DNA of 20,210 bases from a virus, in IMG/VR virus record IMGVR_UViG_3300010885_007044, positions 1 to 20,210 of that record, one strand, 5' to 3'. Below the pieces are notes generated by a model that saw nothing but the letters and a program-made list of their open reading frames with translations, was not told where the DNA came from and ran no database searches. Below, piece after piece: positions 6,988-15,100 of this stretch. The position numbers and the translations under genes were made by a program. Numbering within the stretch: position 1 is the first letter of the stretch; every line of letters starts with the position of its first letter.

Positions 6988-7784
6988 TACGTTTGCGCTC
7001 CATAAACAGTGCCGGAAATACCCGAGCCTGAGTTAACAAAAGATTTACCTATCAAGGCCAGACCAGCGGAACCGCCAGTACCGGGGGAGGCAGTTTGGTT
7101 CCAGTAGGCAGGGTAGCTGCTATTTCCATCAGCTCCGTTGGTCCCCAACGACCCGCCATTGCCGCCGGAAAACTGACTTGAGGCACCCCCAGAACCGGGG
7201 CTAGATTGGTTTCCTGCGTTACCAGCGCTGCTGACATAGGATGCGCTTCCTATTGGGGGAGCTGCTCCACCTGCACCGCCGTAATAGCCTTGGGCTCCGC
7301 CACCGCCGTCGCCGTTGTAATAGACTACGCCGCCTTTACCGCCGGAGTTATAGAACCCTGCGGCACCACCTCCGCCGCCACCGCCACCGCCACCTATAGT
7401 GCCGTTGTTGGTAACCGTGGTTATGCGTTGAACATACAGAGCAGTGCCACCTGAGCCGCCGGGGCTTCCAGCAGTGGAAGAGTACGCACCACCCAAACCG
7501 CCAGCCCCGCCCATACCGAGGATAAAAGCCCCGGTCTCCACGACTACGGTAACCGTGTCACCCGCATTGAACGATGTATCAACAGTGAGCGCTGCGCTGC
7601 CGGTGGAGCTAGCCGCCATGTAGTAGCCAGAGGCCACAGTGAGCGTGACGTCAGTAGAGCCTGCCACGTAGCCGGTTACCACAGCAGTGTTCAGTACGAA
7701 GTCAAGCGTGTTGGATGCAATCACAACGGACGCCTTCACCCGGCTACCGCCAGAGGCCAACAGCATCTGCTGCATCGCGCCCAT
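6987..7784 (-). CDS. glycine-rich tail adhesin with polyglycine domain (265 aa)
   Basis: Residues 1-90 form a beta-rich attachment domain (MGAMQQMLLASGGSRVK ... TVVVETGAFILGMGG). From about residue 90 to 245 the protein is dominated by glycine, including ten consecutive glycines at 7365-7394, after NNGTI. Interleaved GG-x-GG and aromatic residues (GGGGAQGYYGGAGG) are typical of polyglycine-II sandwich domains in receptor-binding tips such as the T4-like gp38 adhesins. It probably contacts the host surface. Start ATG at 7784 lies one base after the preceding TAA. Assignment as an adhesin is by composition and neighbourhood, not by close similarity. Confidence 0.8.
   Translation of the reverse strand: MGAMQQMLLASGGSRVKASVVIASNTLDFVLNTAVVTGYVAGSTDVTLTVASGYYMAASSTGSAALTVDTSFNAGDTVTVVVETGAFILGMGGAGGLGGAYSSTAGSPGGSGGTALYVQRITTVTNNGTIGGGGGGGGGGAAGFYNSGGKGGVVYYNGDGGGGAQGYYGGAGGAAPPIGSASYVSSAGNAGNQSSPGSGGASSQFSGGNGGSLGTNGADGNSSYPAYWNQTASPGTGGSAGLALIGKSFVNSGSGISGTVYGAQT
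7365..7394. repeat. polyglycine codon run (10 GGN codons)
   Basis: Thirty bases of alternating GGT/GGC/GGA codons on the minus strand encode ten glycines in the adhesin. The run is G/C-rich and quasi-repetitive (cgccacc units on the plus strand), so it could gain or lose codons by slippage. Confidence 0.8.
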
Positions 7785-7785
7785 G

Positions 7786-8523
7786 TTAGGTCAACCCACT
7801 TCCAGAGATGATCCAAGTAGTTGCGGTCATCTTGAGCGCCGTGGCCAGCCCGTAGGTAGCCAAAGTGCGTGTGCCAGTAGCCCCAGTACCCGCCAAATAC
7901 ATGGTGTCCGAGGTGATGGCAATGGTAGACGAGCCGCTCATGTTCACAAAGGTCACCGCAGTGCCGATGGGGAACGCTACCGACGCATTGGCGGGAATGG
8001 TGAACGCACCAGCGGAGGTGAAGTAAATCTGCTTGCCTGCGTCGCCTGCCACGAGGGTATACCCCGCTGCTTGCGCGTTTTGCACAACCTCAAGATAGCC
8101 TGTGGCGTTGCCGTTAATGGACGAGTTGGCAGCTACGAAATCAACGCCGTTCCATGCCACGATGGCAGAGCGCCCTGCGGGTACCGTAACGCCTGTGGTG
8201 GGGCCAACCGCCCGGATGACGATTGACTGGGTGCCAGAGGTCTTGTTGATGACAATGTATGTCTTGGACTGTGCAGGGGCTGAGATGTACCGGGTGGTTG
8301 ACCCGCCTGCGGTCCAGAGGATGACGGCTTCTCGTGCCTCGTTTGCTGCAAGAGTTGTAGTCGACAGCGTGATATCGGCGTCCGTGCTGATGGTGGTGGT
8401 CCCTGCGATGGCGGAGTCCAGCAAAGACGTAAGGGAGGTGTTAACCACGTCTCCCCAAGTGCCCGAGAGTTCCCCCTGTACCGGTAGCGCAAGCCCTAGT
8501 AGTGATGTTGCTGCTGTAGTCAT
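7786..8523 (-). CDS. tail fibre-like structural protein (245 aa)
   Basis: The opening MTTAATSLLGLALPVQGELS followed by GTWGDVVNTSLTSLLDSAIAG is a conserved N-terminus that I associate with tail-fibre-like proteins of uncultured freshwater phages: a helix that registers the protein on the tail followed by beta structure. Further conserved-looking segments are NEAREAVILWTAGGSTTRYI, AQSKTYIVINKTSG and GRSAIVAWNGVDF. The C-terminal half is a Thr/Ala/Gly-rich beta region (YTLVAGDAGKQIYFTSAGAF). RBS AAAGGT precedes the ATG. It sits between two larger adhesin candidates, so it is likely part of the same host-contact apparatus. Confidence 0.82.
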   Translation of the reverse strand: MTTAATSLLGLALPVQGELSGTWGDVVNTSLTSLLDSAIAGTTTISTDADITLSTTTLAANEAREAVILWTAGGSTTRYISAPAQSKTYIVINKTSGTQSIVIRAVGPTTGVTVPAGRSAIVAWNGVDFVAANSSINGNATGYLEVVQNAQAAGYTLVAGDAGKQIYFTSAGAFTIPANASVAFPIGTAVTFVNMSGSSTIAITSDTMYLAGTGATGTRTLATYGLATALKMTATTWIISGSGLT

Positions 8524-8532
8524 TGTGTACCT

Positions 8533-11500
8533 TTAGCTCGTGGTAATGGGAGTCCAAGTCGGAGTCTGCGTGGTGTTGACGTCCCGCCAACCAACATAAA
8601 TTGCCCCGACCGCCCCGGTGGCTCGCACCCCGGATAGCGTCGCTGGGGTTATGCCCAAGTTTACCGTACCTACGGCACCTGTACCAGAAACTCCTGATAT
8701 GGCTGTGGCGAAGTTCCAGCCTGAGTTGTTACCCGCGTTGACGACCCCGAAGCTGTTAGACGCCGACCATGTAGCCCCGCCCGTAGCCGCAGAGTCTTGG
8801 ATGGTGATATTGGTAGCCGTGTTGGCTCCGCTAGAGTCCGAGATCGTGGCCTGTACGCCGGAGGTTGTAGCCTGCAGGTAGGTTTGGTTGGTACCCGTGG
8901 TCACGAAAGAACCGACGGTGCTGGTGGTGCCGGACTTGAGCTTTATAGTGCCATTGGTCAGCGTCAACGCTCGGGTAGACCCCATGGTCAAGGCATCTTG
9001 AAACGCCCACGTACCACCGATACCGTCAAAAGTGATGGGCATATCCAACGTTTTACCCGCAGTGGTAATCGTCTTGGTACCAGAGGTTGACCCAAAAGTA
9101 AGGGGATTGGTCTGCGAGGTAAGCGTCATCCCCGATGCAAGAACTAGGTTTCCATAAACAGTTTGCGTACCACCAATATTTCCAGTACCTGCCCCAAACC
9201 CCGTGAAGTCAATGGTGCCGAACTTACGGCCCGTGCCGGTAAAGTTCACGGTGTCCGTACCCGCCGTGACGTAGAAGTTAGGGGAGTTTGCCTCGGTGCC
9301 CCCGGTAATTCCGTGGTAAATACTTCGAGTTCCCGTCGAGCCTGAGTAGGACAATTCCACACGGCCCGTGCCGGTGTAAGTAAAGTTAGTTGCAGTATCC
9401 GTGTTCCAAATACTTGTAGCGTTTCCTGATATAACTAATTTACCCGTACCAAATGCAACAGCGCGGGTATTGGAATTGCTAGCTGAGAATAATCCGCTAG
9501 TAAAGGTAAAGTTGTTGAGGTCAACCGTACCATTGGTCAGGGTAAGGGTGTTGATCGCCGCCATGGTCAGGTTGTCCTGTAGCTGCCACGTTCCTCCCAC
9601 GCCATTAAAGACAAGGGGACTGGCAAATGTTTTGCCGTTGGACGTTATGGTACGGGAAGTTGCATTGGTAGAGTTAAAGTTAATGTTGCCCGAGCCCGTG
9701 GTCGGCGTGACCATGTTGGGGCTGAAGCTCCAGTTTCCGTAAACTTGAAATGAACTTCCTATATTAACGGTTCCCGTGAATCCGCTGGTGAACTCCACGT
9801 TCTTGTAGGCACTGCTGGTGGTAGTCAGGTTAACGATGTCCGCGCCCGCGCTTACCCGCAGGCTGACCGCGTTGGCTTCGGGGCTGGAGAAGGTGGTTCC
9901 CATGGCAATCTGACGGGTTCCGGTAGACCCAGAATAGGTAGCCTCCACCTGTGGGGTGCCCAGCAGCGTCAAGTTAGTTGCTGTGGCAATACTGAACACC
10001 GTAGCCGCGTTCCCCGTTACCACGATTTTGTTGGAGCCAAAGTTAATGGTACGGACAGTGGTGTTGGTAGAGCTAAAAAGTCCTGAGCTCAGATCAAAAC
10101 CGTTGAGCACAAGTGCGCCGTTGACCAGCGCAGTAGTACGGGTAGCCCCCATGGTCATCGCATCTTGCAGAGACCACGTCCCACCAACGCCGTCAAAGGT
10201 AACGGGGCAATCTATGGTTTTACCGTTGCTGGTAATAGTTTTGGTTCCTGACGTTCCTGCAAAAGTAAGCGCTGTTCCTCCGATAGAGGTTGCACCACCA
10301 AGGTTCAGGTTGCCGTATAGCGTAACTGCCGAGAACGTAAGCGTGCCTGTAAACCCGTTGTTGACAATGAAATCTTTGTACAAAACGCTCTGGGGGTTAA
10401 CAATGTCGCTGGCTGCTGCAATGTTGAAACTAACCGTATACGCCTCCGCCAATGTCCCTGTTCCCGAGCCCAATATGATTCGAGTCCCAGTAGCACCCGA
10501 ATATGTACAGTTAACCACCGGAGTTCCGGTTACCACCAAGTTGGTAGCGGTGTTGGTAGTCCAAATGGTAGTAGCGTTGCCGGTAAGCGTCATGCTACCC
10601 GTACCAAACGCAAGCGTGCGGGCATTGGAGTTGTTAGAGGCAAATACCCCTGTACTCAACACAAAGTTGTTTAGGTTTAGCGTACCAGCAGTAAGGGTAG
10701 TTGTGGAGGCAGCGGGTACGGTTGCGTTATCTTGGAGCTGCCAAGTCCCGCCTACACCGCTAAAGTTAATACCAACTGGGTAGGTCTTGCCTGCGGTGGT
10801 TACGGTTTTAGTGCCGGAGGTAGCCCCGAACATAAACGGGCCCTGAAAGGATGAGGTATTAGTAAAGCCGATAATGGAGCTGTTCAAAACCCAGTTGCCG
10901 TATATCGTGAATACCCAGTTATCGGAGTTTACGTAGCCAGCAAAACCCGTGAAGTCAATCGTGCCGTACTTGCGTTGGTTTGTAATTGATATTGCATCTA
11001 CACCGGCGGTAACGTAGAAGTTTAGGGAATTGGCTTCCGTGCCACCGGTAAAGCCAGCATCAATAATGCGTACTTGCGCACCCACCATAGTTTGGGATGC
11101 GTATGTTCCCCCAATAGTTACGACCCAAGCGTTGCCGGAGCCGCTGGCTATTGTGCCTAAACTAACACCTGTGGCCGATATGATAAGGTTACCAGCAGCA
11201 AGTGCTGGGCTGCCAGTGGTAGTAAGCGCCGTGCCTGAGCAGGATGCGGTGAAGCTGGTAGATGTGCCAGAACCAGATACTTCAACCCGTGGCGTTCCAG
11301 TTAAAGTTAGGTTGGTGGCAGTCTGGGTAGTCCAAGAGGTAGTGTTAAGCCCCGTCAATACAATCTTTCCAGTACCAAAAGCGATGGTACGAGCATTTGC
11401 GTTAGTAGAGGAAAATGCTCCTGCGGTCAGCGTGTAGTTGTTCAGGTTTAACGTACCATTGTTTAGCGTTACCGTTTGCGTAGAAGCGCAAGTTACCGCA

Positions 11501-12936
11501 CCGTCTAATACCAAAGTACCGCCAACAGAAGTTTGTGTAAACCCCATAGTAAACGCGACACCGTTAGTCGTCAGGGTTTGGGTAAGCCCTTGACCCTGAA
11601 AAGTTAATACCGAAGTTCCCGATACCGTGGTAACCGACGGAATGGTGAAGTCGCCGTACACAAAAAGTCCGGCGGTGCTTACATAGTTCCAAGCATTAGT
11701 GCGTGTAGAGTTTACTGTGCTTACCCACCAAGCGGCTTCCGTTGTGATGGTATTGCTTGCTGTCAATCCGGTATTGTCAATGATGGCAGTGTCTTGAGCC
11801 AGCGGAAAGTTGGCTGTAGCTACAGCACCACCAGAGGACGTAGCCCAAGCATTAGCGCTCCAGTTGCCGCCAGCCACAAGGTTCCAGTACACCGTCTTGC
11901 CAGCAGCAAATGTGATGTTGGTATTACCCAAGCCATTGCCCAACCGTGTACCAGACCAAGTGCCAGATGCTCCAGCAGCGGTAATATCCCGAAAATCAAC
12001 ATCCGATAGCGTGGCAATGGTGGCTACCGTAAAGGTAACAGGAATTCCATTGTTGGAACTATATAACTGAACTCGTTGATTGTAAGTATTGGTAGCTCCA
12101 AGAGTAAGCGTTCCGTTGACGGTTTGATTCGCACCAGTAAGTAATATTCTACGACCTGACCCCGGAGTAGTCTGGCTCAAGTTGTTAAAAGTATTAGAGC
12201 CTGTAATAGTTGTAGAAGCATTTGAACCAGAACTTGTAAAGCTGACGTTGTAGTACGTCAAGCCACCGCCAGTAAACGTGGGGGCTGCGTTGGAGCAAAC
12301 TATTGTGGATGTACCGGCGTTGAAGGTCAGGTTGGTGGTGTTTGCTATATTTACCGGAGTAGCTGCCGATACTGTTACCGTAGAAGACCCAAGGGTAATC
12401 GAGCGTGTAGTAGAGCCACTTGTACTAAGCAAGCTCGCAGTTACAGCAAAGTTACCCGTACTGAGCGAACCGCCTGTACTTCCAAAAGTTGAACTAGAGG
12501 TGAAAGCACTACCTAATGTCCACCCGCCCCCAACACCGACAAATAAAACTGAGCAGTTACTCAGCGTTACGTTATTGCTTGTGAAGGTTTTGCCGGTAGT
12601 TGTAGCCGACATATTAACTGTCGCGCCGGTGGTAGCACTAAACACAACCCCCGAACTCGCATTTAACCAAGACCCGTAGCAGTTGATAACCGCTGTAGCC
12701 CCCATCGTAATCGTCACGTTGCCCGCCAAGGGGCCAGCAATGGTGATGTCTTGCGCTACCGCGTTGGTTCCCACCGTAACGGCATAGGCCGTGGCGTTGG
12801 AGAGCGTGTCAAAGATGGCGTTATCAACAGACGTGGGGACGCCTGCATTGGCCGCGCCGCCGGAGCTGATTGCCCAGTGTGTGGTGGACGCGTTATCCCA
12901 AGTACCCGCCCCACCAACCCAGTAGTAGGTTGCCAT
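8533..12936 (-). CDS. giant beta-repeat tail protein / adhesin (1467 aa)
   Basis: Almost wholly Thr/Ser/Gly/Asn with little charge, as in beta-helical or beta-solenoid adhesins. The N-terminus MATYYWVGGAGTWD plus WAISSGGAANAGVPTSVDNA is reused in weaker form at residues 349-388. From about 455 to 1330 there are five copies of a roughly 190-residue unit, each with GKT, G[VI]GGTW-[QSA]-[LF]-QD, LTNGT/LNNF, a FGTGK-type turn, TATNL and a YSG[SA]TGTR segment; aligned positions are L475, W732, W921, W1117 and W1310. A weaker sixth copy may surround W139. Two short SGV-x-[GA]-TGAVG repeats close the protein (about 1414 and 1434). ATG at 12936 lies two bases after the preceding stop. A receptor-binding or fibre role is inferred. 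Confidence 0.85.
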   Translation of the reverse strand: MATYYWVGGAGTWDNASTTHWAISSGGAANAGVPTSVDNAIFDTLSNATAYAVTVGTNAVAQDITIAGPLAGNVTITMGATAVINCYGSWLNASSGVVFSATTGATVNMSATTTGKTFTSNNVTLSNCSVLFVGVGGGWTLGSAFTSSSTFGSTGGSLSTGNFAVTASLLSTSGSTTRSITLGSSTVTVSAATPVNIANTTNLTFNAGTSTIVCSNAAPTFTGGGLTYYNVSFTSSGSNASTTITGSNTFNNLSQTTPGSGRRILLTGANQTVNGTLTLGATNTYNQRVQLYSSNNGIPVTFTVATIATLSDVDFRDITAAGASGTWSGTRLGNGLGNTNITFAAGKTVYWNLVAGGNWSANAWATSSGGAVATANFPLAQDTAIIDNTGLTASNTITTEAAWWVSTVNSTRTNAWNYVSTAGLFVYGDFTIPSVTTVSGTSVLTFQGQGLTQTLTTNGVAFTMGFTQTSVGGTLVLDGAVTCASTQTVTLNNGTLNLNNYTLTAGAFSSTNANARTIAFGTGKIVLTGLNTTSWTTQTATNLTLTGTPRVEVSGSGTSTSFTASCSGTALTTTGSPALAAGNLIISATGVSLGTIASGSGNAWVVTIGGTYASQTMVGAQVRIIDAGFTGGTEANSLNFYVTAGVDAISITNQRKYGTIDFTGFAGYVNSDNWVFTIYGNWVLNSSIIGFTNTSSFQGPFMFGATSGTKTVTTAGKTYPVGINFSGVGGTWQLQDNATVPAASTTTLTAGTLNLNNFVLSTGVFASNNSNARTLAFGTGSMTLTGNATTIWTTNTATNLVVTGTPVVNCTYSGATGTRIILGSGTGTLAEAYTVSFNIAAASDIVNPQSVLYKDFIVNNGFTGTLTFSAVTLYGNLNLGGATSIGGTALTFAGTSGTKTITSNGKTIDCPVTFDGVGGTWSLQDAMTMGATRTTALVNGALVLNGFDLSSGLFSSTNTTVRTINFGSNKIVVTGNAATVFSIATATNLTLLGTPQVEATYSGSTGTRQIAMGTTFSSPEANAVSLRVSAGADIVNLTTTSSAYKNVEFTSGFTGTVNIGSSFQVYGNWSFSPNMVTPTTGSGNINFNSTNATSRTITSNGKTFASPLVFNGVGGTWQLQDNLTMAAINTLTLTNGTVDLNNFTFTSGLFSASNSNTRAVAFGTGKLVISGNATSIWNTDTATNFTYTGTGRVELSYSGSTGTRSIYHGITGGTEANSPNFYVTAGTDTVNFTGTGRKFGTIDFTGFGAGTGNIGGTQTVYGNLVLASGMTLTSQTNPLTFGSTSGTKTITTAGKTLDMPITFDGIGGTWAFQDALTMGSTRALTLTNGTIKLKSGTTSTVGSFVTTGTNQTYLQATTSGVQATISDSSGANTATNITIQDSAATGGATWSASNSFGVVNAGNNSGWNFATAISGVSGTGAVGTVNLGITPATLSGVRATGAVGAIYVGWRDVNTTQTPTWTPITTS
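8947..11574. repeat. five diverged ~570-bp coding repeats in the giant tail protein
   Basis: The aligned codons of the GGTW/QD motif fall near 11514 (degenerate, Leu for Trp), 10743, 10176, 9588 and 9009. Spacings are 257, 189, 196 and 193 codons. The first interval is longer because an extra module is inserted at about 11062-11259. The copies are diverged at the DNA level, so the duplication is old. Confidence 0.85.
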
Positions 12937-12938
12937 GG

Positions 12939-13394
12939 TTATGCGATCTGCAGCAGGGCGGTGGTGACCGCGTTAGTGGGCATCGTCAGGGTAAAGGTAC
13001 CCGCAGTGACGGTCTGGGCTCCGAAGGTGTGCACGCTCACGGCCTTGTTGCTTTGCGTGGAGTTGTAGACCAGCACAGCGTCAAACGACGTAGACAGCGT
13101 TACTGTAGTCCAAACGAAGCTCGCTGTAGGGGTTGTGATCGCCGTGGTGCCGGACGCCGCTGGGGTAGCCCATGCGCTAATTGTGGTGCCACCTGCCGTG
13201 TAGTTAGTGCCCGAGACTTCGCCGCTGGCAGAGTATGCCGTGGTGGCCGCGCCTAGCGTGGCAGTGGTCAGGTACAGAGCCGCTTTGAAGGTATCAGCCG
13301 TGGTGGCTGCACGCAGGGGGGCCGTGCCGAAGTTGTGGGTGCCAGTCAGCAACTCCGTCTTGAAAGAAGTGCACATTGCTTGATTGTTTGCCAC
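12939..13394 (-). CDS. beta-rich structural protein, paralogue of the 13592-14008 product (151 aa)
   Basis: It starts with GTG at 13394 behind AAGGA. It shares with the 138-residue protein two genes upstream the ordered motifs TSFK-x-EL, K-x-ALY, AATT-x-Y, EV-x(1,2)-S-x-YTAGG-T, VYNSTQSNK-AVSV-x-FGA, and a C-terminus ITMP/LTMP-TTALL. The protein is about 13 residues longer, mostly in the N-terminal loop (GTAPLRAATTAD). Lack of charged residues and strong beta propensity suggest a virion surface or tail component. Both paralogues lie just before the giant adhesin, so a tail or baseplate-like role is plausible. The exact function is not recognisable. Confidence 0.82.
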   Translation of the reverse strand: MANNQAMCTSFKTELLTGTHNFGTAPLRAATTADTFKAALYLTTATLGAATTAYSASGEVSGTNYTAGGTTISAWATPAASGTTAITTPTASFVWTTVTLSTSFDAVLVYNSTQSNKAVSVHTFGAQTVTAGTFTLTMPTNAVTTALLQIA

Positions 13395-13403
13395 GGGGAT
13401 TCC

Positions 13404-13595
13404 TTAAAAAGACGCTGCTATTGCTTCGCCTGTAACTGTTGGGGTTTTGAGAGTCACATGCACCGAGCGGTGCACACATTCGTCCAGCAGCCAGTACTCT
13501 GACCACTCGACGCGCTCGTTCTCATTTTCCTCTATTCCAGACCGGTGGTCTAGTGCGGAGGAGTCCATGTCGCCCTTGGTAGTCGTGACGATCAA
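13404..13595 (-). CDS. small conserved phage protein between two paralogues (63 aa)
   Basis: The ATG overlaps the stop of the preceding gene as ATGA. The opening MIVTTTKGDMDSSALDHRSG and the segment EWSEYWLLDECVHRSVHVTL resemble a small conserved protein I recall between beta-rich tail genes in related phages. It is acidic in the middle (GIEENENERVEW), beta-rich near the C-terminus, and has no membrane segment. It could bridge or chaperone the two flanking paralogues, but this is only from position. Confidence 0.78.
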   Translation of the reverse strand: MIVTTTKGDMDSSALDHRSGIEENENERVEWSEYWLLDECVHRSVHVTLKTPTVTGEAIAASF

Positions 13596-14008
13596 TTTGA
13601 GCTCCTGATGAGCGCCGTAGTAGACGTGAACTGAGGCATGGTGATGAGGAACGTGGTGGTCGAGGTCTTGTCCGCACCGAAGTCAATCACGGCTACAGAC
13701 TTGTTGCCCTTGCTGGTGTTGTAGATCAAGGCGCATCGCGCCGTCACCCCGGTTGTCCACGACACGTTGCTGAAGTTCACATAGGCTGTGTAGCCGTCTG
13801 TGCCCAACACAGCCCCGGTCAGGGTCGCTCCACCGGCTGTATATCCAGACGCTACAACCTCATTGGCACTGTTGTAGACCGTCGTGGCAGCGTTTAAATC
13901 TGCGTTGCCGGTGTACAGGGCGATCTTGAGAGTATCTGTGAGCAAGTTGTGTACCGCTTGATACAGCTCCGCCTTGAACGACGTGGTTTGGGTTTGAACG
14001 ATGCTCAT
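13592..14008 (-). CDS. beta-rich structural protein, paralogue of the 12939-13394 product (138 aa)
   Basis: It starts with an ATG that overlaps the upstream stop as ATGA. Ordered motifs are TSFKAELYQAVHNLLTDTLK, ALYTGNADLNAATTVYNSAN, VVASGYTAGGATL, CALIYNTSKGNKSVAVIDFG and FLITMPQFTSTTALI. The same series occurs in the 151-residue product downstream, so the two arose by duplication. A fold made mainly of beta strands with a conserved YN-[TS]-[ST]-x(2)-NK loop is likely. From position, between the connector-like gene and the adhesins, it is probably a tail component. No firm function. Confidence 0.83.
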   Translation of the reverse strand: MSIVQTQTTSFKAELYQAVHNLLTDTLKIALYTGNADLNAATTVYNSANEVVASGYTAGGATLTGAVLGTDGYTAYVNFSNVSWTTGVTARCALIYNTSKGNKSVAVIDFGADKTSTTTFLITMPQFTSTTALIRSSN

Positions 14009-14655
14009 GCTACGGTAGTCCTAACTTGGCCATCACGGTACGCATCCATACGTTGCTTGCCATCACCAAGGTTCTTAAGGAGCAGCACAGACTGGGTGTA
14101 CATCTTGTCGTACAACGCCACGAGGTCTGCGTCACCCTTCATGAACCGGATAGCCTCGACCAGTGCACCATTGAGCAGGGCAGAGTCAAAGTTGTCACCA
14201 AGCCACGAAGTACCTGCGGTCACGATAGACTGTGGGTAGTAGTAATAGTGCAGCTCTACGCTGTAGTTAGCGTCTGGTGTTGGGCCCACGATGTACGAAA
14301 GCTCCGTCACAGCACCGGACTGTGGGCCGAAGATAGCGTAGTGCTTGGGTAAACCGGAAGTTGACGATGAGGGGTAGGCCTCACGGATGAAGTTCACATC
14401 CTTGTTCAGCAGGAACGTGTAGTCCCCGTTGGCGTCAATGACTGCGATGGAGTACGTAGACAGGAAGTCATCAGGGCATGCAAGGTACTTGTTGCTCACC
14501 GACAACGCGCCAGTCACGTTCTTACGCAGGTTAGACAGCTGAACTGAGTTGTAAATCTTCTGTTCGGTCTGCTTTGTGAACATGGCGTACTCATCCGCCG
14601 TGAACTGGTTTTCACAGATGTCAGCGATATTAGTGCACAGTTCAGCGTAGTTCAT
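14005..14655 (-). CDS. putative head-tail connector / adaptor protein (216 aa)
   Basis: Helical N-terminus (MNYAELCTNIADICENQFTA, then FTKQTEQKIYNSVQL) followed by a beta domain (YLACPDDFLSTYSIAV, GLPKHYAIFGP) and a C-terminal helical bundle (DNFDSALLNGALVEAIRFMK). This helix-beta-helix order with a PxDFL segment is shared with phage adaptor proteins that dock under the portal, and I recall similar proteins in freshwater podoviruses. The gene encoding a gp4/gp11-type adaptor lies about 1.4 kb upstream, so the two may form successive rings of the neck, or this one may join the beta-rich tail proteins encoded next. RBS region is weak; the start follows the previous stop by three bases. Confidence 0.75.
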   Translation of the reverse strand: MNYAELCTNIADICENQFTADEYAMFTKQTEQKIYNSVQLSNLRKNVTGALSVSNKYLACPDDFLSTYSIAVIDANGDYTFLLNKDVNFIREAYPSSSTSGLPKHYAIFGPQSGAVTELSYIVGPTPDANYSVELHYYYYPQSIVTAGTSWLGDNFDSALLNGALVEAIRFMKGDADLVALYDKMYTQSVLLLKNLGDGKQRMDAYRDGQVRTTVA

Positions 14656-14658
14656 AGC

Positions 14659-14904
14659 TTAAGCCATTGGCCCCCGAGCCATAACACCCTTAGTAGCAGC
14701 GCCTGTACCACGAATCTTGATACCGTCGGTCTTCACTGACTCGTCACCAGCAGACTTGCTGATGCCACCGATGCTCACATCGTACGTGTCCAGCTTGCTG
14801 CGGTTCGGCTCTTTGCCGGGGTTCTCCACCACATTCACAGTTTTGCCGGACATGGTGTGGGGCTTGGCGTACGCCGAAGCAGGTTTGTTGTTAATCGTAG
14901 CCAT
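14659..14904 (-). CDS. small glycine/lysine-rich phage protein (81 aa)
   Basis: Begins ATG one base after the TAA of the preceding small gene. It is probably disordered. The C-terminus TDGIKIRGTGAATKGVMARG is the most recognisable part and resembles small proteins of related phages. The segment (T)DGI-x-x-RG is weakly reminiscent of the GIA-x-[KR]-GKT motif in three neighbours. No enzyme motif or membrane segment. Confidence 0.78.
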   Translation of the reverse strand: MATINNKPASAYAKPHTMSGKTVNVVENPGKEPNRSKLDTYDVSIGGISKSAGDESVKTDGIKIRGTGAATKGVMARGPMA

Positions 14905-14905
14905 A

Positions 14906-15091
14906 TTAGCCTCGCTTTTGATTCATGGCGCGGGCCATGTTGCGGCCAACGGAGCGCATAGCTTCACCGGTCACGCCAGCAGTCTTCTTACCACCGCTAT
15001 CGGTTTTGATCGCGGGGCCGCTATTACCAAGATTTTTGCCAGCGGTCTTGCCTTTTTGGGCTATGCCGTCTGCAGCTCGTCTGAATGTCAT
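14906..15091 (-). CDS. small basic protein with GIAQKGKT motif (61 aa)
   Basis: The start ATG is preceded by AGGAG with a six-base spacer, the TAG stop of the upstream gene being part of that site. The N-terminus MTFRRAADGIAQKGKTAGKN carries the motif that also ends the 164- and 194-residue proteins encoded at 17626-18120 and 17042-17626. The rest is basic and Gly/Ala-rich (MRSVGRNMARAMNQKRG) and likely disordered or nucleic-acid binding. Function unknown; the clear ribosome binding site and tight packing support translation. Confidence 0.78.
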   Translation of the reverse strand: MTFRRAADGIAQKGKTAGKNLGNSGPAIKTDSGGKKTAGVTGEAMRSVGRNMARAMNQKRG

Positions 15092-15100
15092 GGTTAACTC

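Noticed and set aside
7365-7394. Diversity-generating retroelement target in the polyglycine adhesin
   Set aside because: No reverse transcriptase or template repeat is in the window, and the repeat is simple GGN codons rather than an adenine-biased variable region.
9956-10783. 275-residue plus-strand ORF opposite the giant tail protein
   Set aside because: It is the antisense of a low-complexity Thr/Ser/Gly-coding region, has no ribosome binding site or domain, and opposes the operon.
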